A stretch of 64,000 nucleotides of DNA from Bimuria novae-zelandiae CBS 107.79. Lineage: Eukaryota; Ascomycota; Dothideomycetes; Pleosporales; Didymosphaeriaceae. The notes below the pieces were generated by a model. It was not told the origin of the DNA. It ran no database searches and worked only from the letters and a program-made list of their open reading frames with translations. The stretch covers positions 247,496-311,495 of the forward strand of contig ML976727.1 in assembly GCA_010015655.1 (NCBI GenBank), in the 5' to 3' direction. The position numbers and the translations under genes are program-made. The stretch's first letter is position 1; each line of letters begins with the position of its first letter. Shown here one piece after another: positions 33,994 to 43,899 of the stretch.

Positions 33994-36523
33994 CTACAAG
34001 CCCATGCTCATCCCGTTGAACGGCACATCGCTGTACATGGTTCCATCCGGCGGCATCCATCCCCCATAGGTATCATTGACATCGTCCCAGAGATACAAAT
34101 CGCCGTTCTGAAAGGCCGCTGAGAAATCAGTCATATCCGGCCCCGCCATCACCTGTCCATTCAGCGCTGGTGTTTGCTCAGCGCTCGTGCCAGAAAAGCG
34201 GAAAGAGGAGGGCAGCTGCCAGGTCGGAAAGCTCGTCCCGCTTAGTACGTAATTTTGTAGATGCTGCGTGCTCGGGGGTGGCCGAGCTGGGTCAGATAAT
34301 TCGGAGGAAGCAGTCAAGGGACTGGGTGTTGGAAGCTGTGTCTGAGACCTGTATGCAGCTGGTGGGGAAATATCGGACGATGCGCTGGATGCGTTTGCTT
34401 CGGTCGTGGCAGCTTGCGATTTCTTGCTACGCTTCAGATGGCCGCCGTTCCGCCTCCACTCCTGATGCTCGTCGTGCCATGCTTTCAGTTTCTTTTCAGT
34501 AATGAATCGCCAGTGACCCGGAATCCTGCATTTCTGCGGACCCTCGGCCTCCGTAGTGACTTTCAGTACCGCATTTAGATAAAAGTCAATTTTCAGGCTT
34601 TTAGAGTCGATGACTTCACCCATTCCCTTGGCATCAGTGCCAACGGCATAATCGACCTTTAGTAAGGAGACGAGAGCGAAGCACGTGCGGACGAAGAGGG
34701 TGCCAGCAGACCTTTGCAGCTTGGGAACCGGGATCTGGAGGAAACAGTCGAGTATGGAGTGTGCGTAGCTGATACACATGATCGTCGCGTGGATCTGCAG
34801 GGACGAGCGGGAAAGGAGTGTTTCAGGCTGGACGCATGCGTCTTCATCGAGGGCTGGTAGAGTCATGTGCCTGTTCCTAAACTCTGGCGCATCATATTCT
34901 AGAGTACGTCAGCATTCCGTGCCAAGTGCAAAATGTGAGCGACAGTACTCACTGCCTCCGTCCATCGCAATCTCCCACATCGACATCATATTTTGATGGA
35001 ATTCCATCAACAAGTTCACTACCAGCGGTTAGATCGTTTCATTTCCAGTAGCGCAGGTCGGGCTTACTCGTCATCACGCCATCGGGAACGCCTTTTCTCC
35101 ATTCCTGCATTTTCCTTTCGAAAATCTTCAAGATGGCCTGGAGGCGTAGCTCTGACATCTCAAAGCTCGTAGAAGGATCATCGAAACCAAAAGCTGTATA
35201 AGCCTCATCGGCAATGCGTTGAAGCCTTAGCCATGCAATCAATCGCTTGTCCTCGGTTTTCGGGCTTTTGAGCAGTAGTGATTCGCACTCGCCCATCCAA
35301 GCATTATACAGCAGTATGTTTGGTCTTCGGAACCTCATCGAGAGACTACGAGAGTGTTAGAATCGGCCTGCCAAATTGTTCGGGGGTGCAATTACCCAGC
35401 GATCAGGGTGTATAGGCAAAGAATGGTTCTACAGTGTTCCAGTAGCTCATCAGCCGAGGAAATGCGCTGAAGTGACCTGATCGCCCTTTTCGGTAGCTGT
35501 TCGTGCGTTCTGGGCTTGGAAGCCAGTCCAAGCTCTAATGCCATGCTCGCGGCCAGATTTGTATACTGATAGATCTGCATCTGTGCAGGATTATTCGGCG
35601 GCGTGTAGTAAGCAACTGACACGAAGAGTGCTTGAACGTGTTGTAACGACTTCTCACCGTTTACAAACAGTGATCTTGCATAGAAGTATATCAGTTCTTC
35701 GTGTAGTTTGTTGGATAAAGTTGCGCCCAGGCTCTGACTGGCTGCCGACATCACTGCCATGAAGAGCGCAGGTTTTTTAGATCTCAATTCGTCTGCCGTG
35801 ACATCTTTCGCAATCATTATCCCTGGATATTCATCGAAAAGCTCGTCTCGGTAAAGGTTGAGTAAGCTCTCTGCGAGTTCTAATGAGATAACACCGCGGT
35901 CAACAATGTCATTGTCAGTCGTAAGTAAATCGTGCCGCATCTCACTCCTTGGGACGGTTTGATGTGGCGGCCAGGGATCGCTCGATTTCATCGTCGTCTC
36001 GTTTGTGCTGATGCTGTCATGACTCTGTACATGTCCCGAAAGCTTTCTTTCGGGGCTTGCTACGGATTCGTCTTCCTCCATAGACTCATGATCGCTCTCT
36101 TCCACAGACGAGACCGTCGAATTAGGTTTCAGCAAAGAAGTGACTGTTGCGCACGGACATAAGCATACATTTCATACGGTAGACGCGAAGATACATACGT
36201 TGCTTCAGTTCCCTTTCCAGCTCAGCCACGCGCACATCGGTTCTTTTCCGCTGCCGGCGTTTTGCTGGAGGAGCAAAAATGCATTGGCGTCCGGCCTTCG
36301 CGCATCTCTGGCATCGAGAAGATGACGAATTTGGTTGTACTAGACAACGAACTTTCGATACTCGACAAGCTTCGCACGCTCTGTTTAATTGTACGTCGCC
36401 GCTCTTCTTAGGGCCTGATTCCACTTGGCTTGCCTGCATGCCTGCTGAGCACCACTCTCGAACTAAGGTCGCCGGTCCTGGAGACAGTATATCGCTGGAC
36501 TGCAGAGGTGTCAGACCCGCCAT
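33994..36523 (-). CDS. Zn(II)2Cys6 fungal transcription factor, 773 aa
   Basis: Five exons: 36523-36199, 36143-35396, 35345-35068, 35018-34953 and 34898-33994. All introns are 46-56 bp, GT-AG, and keep frame. The binuclear cluster is at residues 50-81 (C50, C53, C60, C71, C74, C81), with RACEACRVSKVRC as its first half. It is followed by a basic linker (PPAKRRQRKRTDVR) and a short coiled coil (RVAELERELK). A fungal-TF middle homology region follows (LYTLIAGLSMRFRRPN). The C-terminus after about residue 600 is Ser/Thr/Pro-rich and acidic, as expected for an activation region. The layout resembles War1/Leu3-type regulators, but the target genes are unknown. The neighbour at 33029 is convergent. 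A pogo element sits 347 bp upstream of the start codon. Confidence 0.88.
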
Positions 36524-36870
36524 GCGCCTACATCAAAGCGAACAGCGAGGCTGTAGACGAAAAGATGTCCGTTCTGGTTCACTAGATGAAAACGGGTTTC
36601 GATTCTGGCGGAATGTGCTGCTTCTGATTTACGCGATTGAGGCTCTTTGTAAGCGCTGTGGCGTTCAAGACTGGAGTTCCTTGCCAGCGCTCGATTGTCG
36701 CGAGTAAGCCAAGTAGCGCTAACGTGTATGTCAAGAGACCGTCGATGAATAACAAGGCGCAGGCGCGCAAAATGCGTCTGGATACGTTGCGATACGTCCT
36801 AGCTGCGAATTGTTGCTGCCTTCGATCGTTGAGTCCGATCTTTCCTGAAGGGCCTGACGCTATGCCAATA
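36524..36870. other. Upstream region of the Zn2Cys6 gene
   Basis: 347 bp of normal base composition between the start codon and a pogo insertion. It should hold the promoter. No clear TATA box is seen. Confidence 0.4.
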
Positions 36871-39053
36871 CCGTGTCTCGGCAGTCAGTGCGCAACATCA
36901 CTCAATGCGCAACCCCGCGTGATAGCGCACCTACTTTGACGCGCCACAACTCCACCAATATAGACCTAATTAACGCCGCGATAGTAGTAATTAAATTATA
37001 AAAATTAAAAGAATTTTTATTATATAATAAAATTATAAAATAATTTAGCGTTATACGTTCTATATTAATACGTAGGTACTAACGCATCACGTAGGCGCGT
37101 GCAATTATAAATACTACACGCTATATACTTAGCCTATAATAAGAAAAGTAGCTCTTATAATATATTAAACGCCTTACTAAACATGGCCTTCCTCTTATAT
37201 AGTAAATAATATAGAACTTTACGTCTTATATTACTTAAAAAGATATAAGTATATCTTAGGTTAATTACCTTATTAAGCGTAATAGCAACGCCTTAATATT
37301 ACGCTAAATAACTAGAATTAATAGTAATTACTCTAACGCTAATTTAGAGGTAAAATATAAACTTTATTTTAAACTTTTATATAATAAAATCGCGAAGTAT
37401 AGTATAGAGCCTTATTATTATTATAATATAAATAAGAAAAGCTTCCTCCTTAGTATTACTAGCTACTTAAAAAGGATCTTTAATAGGCCTCTATATAAGA
37501 GTTACTAAGTAAGGTAATCTATATAAAATAATAATTATAAGTAGACCTTAATTATTGCATGTATATGCGCTAATAAATCTACTATTAATCTATTATTAAT
37601 TTATTAATTTAACGCTAAGAGCCTATAATTAAGCTAGGTAAAAAAAATTAATTTTTAATACTATAGAGTTTTAATTACCTTATTTCCCTTTAGCTAGTTA
37701 AATAATGAGATAGGCCTTTAATAGCTTTAATAAGTGTTTAATTACTATATAAGAGAGAAAGCTAAAAAGGCTTAATAAGTATACTAACTTTTAATTCTTA
37801 ATAGCTATAGGTCTTACGTTACTATGTATTTTATTAACTATTATAACTAGAATAAAATCCTTTTAACTATATTTCTTTCTTATTTAACGCATATATTATA
37901 GCTTCTTAATATATATATATTTAAGTCTCTCTTTACTATCTACTCTAACGAGCTTAACGCCTATCTATATAAGAGCTAAAAACTATTAATAGTTACTAAA
38001 AAAGACTTTTTTATACTTTTTTAGAGCGCCTAAACTACGTTAATTACGCCGTAATTAATTACTAAGGCTTTTAAGTATATAGGTATCTCGCCGCTAGACC
38101 TTACACCTATAAGGGGCTAGGTACTTAATAGGCGTAGCCTATTATAATACCTATCCTTAAGTAATTTAATAAGGAGCCCTTTTTAAAAGTAAAATTATAA
38201 AAAAGCTTTATATTAGACCTTAGCGTATTAAATTAGCATAAAATAGAGTAACTATTACGCTTTACTATTAAGAATATTACAACTAAGGATTTACCTAAGC
38301 TTAGCTAAATAATATACTTAATTTTTATATAAAAGTAACTTCTAAAGCACGAGAACAAGAGTTTTTAAAAGGCCCTAAAGAATAAAAAATAGTATTAAAT
38401 AAAAGGCAAGACTCTTCACTTAGAGTAACTTAAAAAGTAGTATAAAGGAGCTATTTTCTAATTACCTACTTAAGTATAAAAAGCGCACGATTTTCTTAGT
38501 TAATAAAAGGCTAAAAAGGAATAATTATAACTCTAAAAAAGGTAGTAATAAGAGATATAAAAAGCTAATAAATAGCTTAAAGCTTATTTACGTTAGGAAA
38601 GGCGCGTTATATAAATAATAGTTAAAAATACGCGCGCTAAAGAAAGAGCTAATTAAGTTATTAAATAATACTTTTATTAATAGGCTTATAAAGCTTAATA
38701 ATAACTTTAAGGATATCTTAAAATTACTAAAAAAAAAAAGAAGTTAAAGAGCCTTAAAAGCTACTTATAAAATTATAAAGAGGAAAAAATCTACGCTAGC
38801 ACCTATACGCGTTAATATAGTAGTATTTATACTATTAATACTATTATCGCGTAATAGCTATCTAATTAAAATACTAAGTAAATATTTATAATATAAATTG
38901 CTAGTAATTATCTACAGACCTAAAAAATCTCACTACTAAAAATTTTTATAATAATAGCTTTTATATAGAGCTCTATAGCCTTATATTATTAACGTCGCGA
39001 TTATGTTAGAGTTGCGCATTGAGTGATGTTGCGCACTGACTGTCGAGACACGG
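36871..39053 (+). mobile_element. Pogo/Fot1-type DNA transposon A (RIP-decayed)
   Basis: A 2183-bp element flanked by TA (36869-36870 and 39054-39055). Its inverted ends of about 42 bp begin CCGTGTCTCG and contain CAACATCACTCAATGCGC, with one mismatch. The plus strand carries a broken transposase. RSYVTMYFINYYNQNKILL-like sequence and the following LNVYIFKSL match the pogo pattern around the second catalytic Asp and PLDV. Then come VTKKDFF and ITKAFKYIGISPLDLTPI. The tail is rich in Lys/Glu/Arg with stops, matching the coiled C-terminus of Fot1/pogo transposases. It is strongly AT-shifted internally, while the ends keep normal composition. Confidence 0.85.
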
Positions 39054-39062
39054 TAAAGTCTA

Positions 39063-40853
39063 ACGTGACGGATCACTCATCCGCTAGCCCCCCAAAATCG
39101 CGACGCGTCTTCTTACAATATCTCCGCACCATAATAAAATATATAGCAAATAGTTCTATTAGATGCGCGCTATTTAGTTGTACACTAGATCCTTTTATAA
39201 CCTTGTTCATGGCACTTGCTACAGGTTAGTAGTACTCGAGGTCTACTTAGCTATCCCGTCTGCTCTACTTGCTAGAGCACCCTTTTAGTCTTTATAGTAA
39301 GTAATTAATATTCCTCTACTTATAGAGCTCCTTTATAAGCTATATACTATTAGCGCTATTACTTCTTATATTACTAGCACTAACTAGCTTATTAAAAAAA
39401 ATATTTTCTTCTATAAAGATTATTATAGAATTTATTACAAGTTAATAACTTTTAATAAGCTAGTAGATAGCTTAGGTAATAAGACTTTAAAATTAATAAC
39501 TAAGGCGCTCTTTAATAAGTTAAGCCTACTACTTTAGCTAAGTAATAGTATGTAGTGTCTTTACTAACTATGCGACTTTAGCGTTAGCTACTATTTTTAG
39601 TAAAAATAGCGTTTTAACTACTATTAGTAATAACAGGACGCGTTCTATATAGGCTAAGACTAGCCTTATAGCCTAAAAGCTAGCCTAAATATTTTGCTGT
39701 AATAGGACTATCTCCCTAATACTAAAATATATTTATAGAAAGTCTTACTTATTAATATAGAAGACGCGTTATCGCGTAAGCCTAGATACCTAATGTCTAT
39801 ACGCGATCTTAAGAGGCGAGAAGTAGCTAACATTAAGTGGCTAGAGGAGGTGCGACGTATGTGGCGGCATATAGAGCGTGATAATCTTATTATCTATATA
39901 GAACTGGTTAAACTCAGGCGTTGCGTGGCTGCCGTGGCCGTTAAGGATAAGTAGTCGGTAGGCCCCTACTATACAAGACTCTATATATTGGTGGAAGTAC
40001 TTTATCCACTCTAAGCCTAGGTTGTCTATCGTCTAGCCATTGTTGCTAACACTAATAGTCTAGTTAGGTGGGAGACCTTAATACTAGCTAGCTTAGTAGA
40101 GCTTTCCTTGCAGGATTACGAAGGGTAAGATAAACTAGCTAAACGCGTTAATATACTTAATTATTATTACTTACTTGTAATTACTTAATTATATAATTAC
40201 TACTTAGCGAACTATCTTAGTACTTATAATAACTTTAAATATTATAGTAATACTTATTATAAAGCTAGTCTTATTAAAGTTATAAATATTTATATTAAAA
40301 ATGCTATAGGACTAGCGTGTCTTTTTTATAAATTTAAATTATATATAAATTATAATTAAGTCCTTAAATCTTATATATTATAAGTAAAACTTATAATTTT
40401 ATTTTATTTAAAACTTTAGCTAGTAGTTAATAAAGCAGGAAATTTACTTTTAACTAATTAATAAAAAAAAATGATTCTAGTCACGTGCGATAAGTAAATT
40501 ATTTATTATTTATTATATATTAATTATTTAAGGTAGAAATTCTTATTACTTAAGATTTAGGATCTACTAAACAAGGGACTACTTTTTAGTAGGGTATAAC
40601 TTTTATTTTTATATATTAGTAGTAGCTTATAGCAGGCTACCTGTAAAACAATTATAAAGTATTAAATAAGGAGTATTATATAAAATAGAGACTCTATTAA
40701 CGCGTAACTTTTTATCCCTTTAAAGGGTAATAGTAGCTAGAGCTAGTCTACCTTCGTTTAGGGCTTGCTAAGTACATTGTGGAGGTGGCATCGCGAGTGT
40801 TGTAAGAAGACGCGTCGCGATTTTGGTGGCGCTGGCGGAGTGATCCGACACGC
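39063..40853 (-). mobile_element. Pogo-type DNA transposon B (RIP-decayed)
   Basis: A 1791-bp element flanked by TA (39061-39062 and 40854-40855). Its inverted ends share GGATCACTC and, further in, CCAAAATCGCGACGCGTCTT (39063-39123 and about 40795-40853). On the minus strand the catalytic region is readable: YRLLILNGHGSHATPEF, then IITLYMPPHTSHLL, stop, PLNVSYFSPLK. In intact pogo proteins this is DGHGSH...PPHTSHLLQPLDV, so the second Asp is now Asn and a Gln codon is now a stop. It is a different family from element A (different ends) and begins nine bases after it. Confidence 0.87.
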
Positions 40854-40855
40854 TA

Positions 40856-41718
40856 GTTAGCATCTGCGCTGACAAAGACGATCCTTCAGCTCCGCGAATC
40901 AGTTTCGGGTCCAAAAGTGTCATTCTTACCGCCGTACCCCTATTTCCGAATCCCGTTCGCCCTAATTAATCATCTCCAGAGTATCGAGAGCAGGTATCTT
41001 AGATGGACTCACGATTCACCACGATCAAACACGCAGGCCACTGCACCAAGACAGTGGATATTTATAAAACGATATTCTTGGTGTACTGAACATCCCTCAA
41101 TGAAATGAAGAGGCTGTGAAAGATCGTATACGCAAGTGAAGCTTTTCAAGACGAAAAGACGAATGTGGGCAAATCACCTGTTTCGTGGTTGTCAGCAGCG
41201 CGTACCGAATTCACCTACCTCAGTCGCCATCCTCAACACGAGGACGACGCCGTGACAAACTGAATGCGGGCAAAGGTGGCACAATGGCCCCGATTGGGAG
41301 AGCTGTGTGCGCGATACAATTTCGCAGCTCGAGCGGTAAACAAATGGAAGTCCAAGAGGCATGACAGACTGCCTAAATCTAGCGTATCACAGGGCAACCA
41401 GAGCGTTTGAAAAGATGCCACATACCTGGCATGAGCGCGGATAGTGCGGATCTCGTAATCGTAACTGGACCTACGCTATCCCAGGTTATACAATACATAG
41501 ACCAGTTGACATCACAGACCGTAGAAGAAGTTGGTAAAACAGTATATATTCAGTACTATCGTTTTCTTGCAACCCTCAGCATCCACCCGTCAGTGTAAAT
41601 GACCAACTACTCTACAAGTCGCACATATTCGTGTATCGTGAAATTCACGACTATATCCCAGCAGCCTTGTAGTCGCTCACCGGACGTCCAAGGAGGTTGC
41701 GAAAAACGAAGTAGATGC
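40856..41718. other. Intergenic, right of the pogo pair
   Basis: Normal base composition. Short open frames only, none with a recognisable motif or splice pattern. Nothing further supported. Confidence 0.4.
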
Positions 41719-42204
41719 TTACTCCACGTTCTTGGGGTCCTTGAGAACGCACTGGTTCTCCTTCCACTCGCCCTGGAGCTCGCCGCAAGAGACCATCTTG
41801 GCTTCGACATCGCCGGTGCCAGCATCCTCGAGGTTGACGGTGCAGACGGTACCTGGAGGGAAGATACACAGTCAGCTAAGATGCTCTTACAAACCGTCCG
41901 CCGCATTGCCTATGCTAGAGTATCACAGTACACCAATTCTTTTGACGCCGTGGTGTGCTTTCAAGATGCTTACCCTTGTAGTTGCCTTGGATGACACCGC
42001 ACAGCTTATCCGCGGTGGTCACGCCGTCGATGACGCTGAGGATACCTGACGACTCAAGCTGCGCAAAGTCGAGGTCGCAATGGGCGGCATCGTGGAAGGT
42101 GCCATCGAGGTAGCCGCACATAGTCTCGGCGGTGAGGACTGTGTGAAGACTAGCCCAACCGTGCTGAACGCTGTACGCGAGAGTCAGCAATGTGAAGGAG
42201 CGCT
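41719..42204 (-). CDS. Short cysteine-rich protein, start not resolved
   Basis: Two exons are clear: 42204-41974 and 41852-41719, joined across a 121-bp GTAAGC...CAG intron with a CTGAC branch site. They encode about 120 residues, ending CVLKDPKNVE. Six cysteines lie in evenly spaced short contexts: TMCGYL, AHCDLD, KLCGVI, TVCTVN, VSCGEL and NQCVLK. The N-terminal stretch has a hydrophobic run (SFTLLTLAYSV), which could be the end of a signal peptide, but no ATG starts it. A TAG acceptor at 42205 suggests an upstream exon I could not find. The only ATG in the next 300 bp (about 42270) is not in phase with a good donor. An in-frame ATG lies just before CGYL. I know no family for it. Spacing and size are like secreted effector-type proteins. 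Confidence 0.55.
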
Positions 42205-42563
42205 AGAAGCAAAGATGCGTTAATATTAGCGTGAGGAAGGGAATCGAAGGTTTCGACGCTGTCCTTATCATTGCAATGAATGCAGATGCCAAATCCAAGC
42301 GGGAAGAAGCAGCTGATGTGACACTTGGTGCAGCCGTGGCCCGTGATAATTTGAGTGAAATGTGAATCTGGGCTCGTAAGAGGGTTTGTATGAAGGTGTA
42401 TGGAGGATGACTGAGGCAGAAGGAGAGTTTGAAGGCGGTGTGCGGGAAGATGAGGAATAATTCGTGTGAAGGAAAAGCCCGTTTGTGTTGAAAGGTAGGG
42501 AACCCTATACGTTTCAATCGGTTCGCCGCCGTCAAACGCAGAGCGGCCATTCTTGCAGAGCAG
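42205..42563. other. Upstream of the Cys-rich gene
   Basis: Should contain the missing first exon of the Cys-rich gene. On the minus strand it is pyrimidine-rich (ctctcctt, tctgcctcag), as in fungal promoters. No exon could be assigned. Confidence 0.35.
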
Positions 42564-42620
42564 TCAGAGCGGCCACATAGGAACGATGCACTTCATGCAC
42601 TTGGAAAAACTGCTGCCCAT
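42564..42620 (-). CDS. Tiny ORF with N-myristoylation-type start, 18 aa
   Basis: It reads MGSSFSKCMKCIVPMWPL, then TGA. Gly2, Ser6 and Lys7 fit the N-myristoyltransferase consensus, and Cys8 and Cys11 are placed as palmitoylation sites would be. The context TCATCATGGGC is good for initiation and nearly identical to that of the ORF at 42926. The frame is also open upstream through a hydrophobic repeat-encoded stretch (to 42785), so it may instead be the last exon of a longer product. Translation is unproven. Confidence 0.28.
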   Translation of the reverse strand: MGSSFSKCMKCIVPMWPL

Positions 42621-42684
42621 GATGACGATGCGCCCCCGAGGTCGATTTGTATCGGTAAGGTGTAGAGAAAAGCCGTTGGTGGAA

Positions 42685-42780
42685 GGTGCAAATAACAAAG
42701 TTGCGAAAATTGCAAATAGCGAAGTTGCAGAAAGTGCAAAGAGTAAAATTGCGGAAGGTGCAAGCAGCAACATTGTGGAA
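42685..42780. repeat. 24-bp tandem repeat, four units
   Basis: Four consecutive imperfect 24-bp units start at 42685, 42709, 42733 and 42757. Each has the pattern xxTGCAAAxAxxxAAxTTGCxGAA. Because 24 is a multiple of three, frames stay open on both strands. The plus strand gives an Ala/Glu/Lys repeat (IANSEVAE-type, 8 residues). The minus strand gives Leu/Phe-rich or Cys/Asn/Phe repeats, depending on frame. Confidence 0.9.
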
Positions 42781-42836
42781 GGCACGCAGAGGGCACGTGC
42801 GGCGCTGTAGACATTGGAACCGAAAAGGAAAGAACC

Positions 42837-42926
42837 TCACCCGCTGGCATCAACCCCGCTGCAGAGACCCCATCTTGTGCAGGAAGGGTTGGGTTTATGA
42901 TCAGGAGTTGAATGTTCGCTGCCCAT
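42837..42926 (-). CDS. Tiny ORF with N-myristoylation-type start, 29 aa
   Basis: It begins MGSEHSTPDH (Gly2, Ser6) and contains SCTRWGLCSG. The initiation context is CATCATGGGC. The 200 bp upstream on this strand are pyrimidine-rich with a TTATATT element, like a fungal promoter. The frame ends in TGA directly at an AGCGG/GTGAGG splice-donor-like site. It may therefore be exon 1 of a gene whose second exon begins after TCTACAG at about 42807 and runs through the tandem repeat to 42564. That 36-nt intron would be very short. No family is recognised. Confidence 0.3.
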   Translation of the reverse strand: MGSEHSTPDHKPNPSCTRWGLCSGVDASG

Positions 42927-43308
42927 GATGATGGGACACTTCGGGAGTTTAGGTGTGAAGTATAATTTGTTGGTACAAAGGGACAAATATAATTGCACGA
43001 AGGGACAAAAGCAGGAAGTACAGGAGGAGGTAAGTAAAGAGAGAATATAAAAATCCAAATAGGAATGGAACCTGGATGCAATAAATAGGACTCGTGGGAT
43101 ACATGGCTGGCCACTCTGCAGGCACCGCATGTTCAACCACCCTCGTAGTACAGATTTTAGGACAGGTGAATAAGGCGTAACAAAAGCTCGTTACAAAGAG
43201 CCAAAGGTGACGCGAAGGAGAAGATTTTTACACCATGTTCAACACTTACATAGTGACATCCGCACGCCGGGGCTTCTTTAAGCCGAAGATCTGACCGGGC
43301 AAGTGGTT
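42927..43308. other. Intergenic between two tiny ORFs
   Basis: Promoter-like, CT-rich on the minus strand near 43010-43060. No other coding signal is supported. Confidence 0.35.
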
Positions 43309-43401
43309 CTAGCAGGGATAGCACTTTCGCCAGAGCGGAATGTCGACTATCCATATCATGCAGGTGAACCAGCAGTACACCTTTGAGTCCTTGTTGCCCA
43401 T
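43309..43401 (-). CDS. Tiny ORF with N-myristoylation-type start, 30 aa
   Basis: It begins MGNKDSKVYCWFTCM and ends WRKCYPC. Gly2, Ser6 and Lys7 fit N-myristoylation, and four cysteines (10, 14, 27, 30) lie in a hydrophobic, Trp-rich peptide. The start context is ACAAACATGGGC. The sequence 60-160 bp upstream is CT-rich. An alternative splice (AAAG/GTGTAC to CTGCTAG/AAC) would join MGNKDSK to NHLPGQIFGLKKPRRADVTM, also a short product. Two small ORFs with the same kind of start lie downstream on the same strand. Confidence 0.3.
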   Translation of the reverse strand: MGNKDSKVYCWFTCMIWIVDIPLWRKCYPC

Positions 43402-43899
43402 GTTTGTCGGTCGTTGCGAGGTGTACCATTGTTGTCGGAAGGCGTCGGACAGGGAGGCTTTGAGATAAATGGCGCTATGCGTAGCGATATGCAGAGGCAG
43501 ACCAAGCAATCCGGGAAGACAACGAAGGAAGAGCAGAAGGAACTTTTGTGTGGGCGGACGAACAAGGTGACCACATACATTCCGTGATACACAAGTAGCG
43601 TCGTGACAAGCCTTGGACGCAAGTGACGGGAGTGACTCAAACTTCAACAAGACAGCCGCAAACTATTGGCTAGTCTGGCCCGACGTTGCCTATGACTTGC
43701 TGTCACATTGGTGCGCCACGAGTATTCACATTGATATTGATCGCTTCGACACGTAGAGGTAGAACGTTGGGACGTGAAGTGGTGTACTCACGAATGGGTT
43801 TAGTGTGTATTCCTGTCGTTGCTACTAGAGCATGCTGTGTGCATCCTGCATGACCATGTCGCTATGCAACGACATTCGAGCACTCGCTCGGCGATTTCT
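43402..43899. other. Intergenic, 3' side of the ligase gene
   Basis: Holds the presumed 3' end of the glutamate-cysteine ligase transcript and the CT-rich upstream region of the 43401 ORF. No further gene is seen. Confidence 0.4.

Noticed and set aside
42593..43114. 173-codon minus-strand ORF
   Set aside because: Much of it is the 24-bp tandem repeat and the CT-rich promoter-like sequence read through. The start is not supported.
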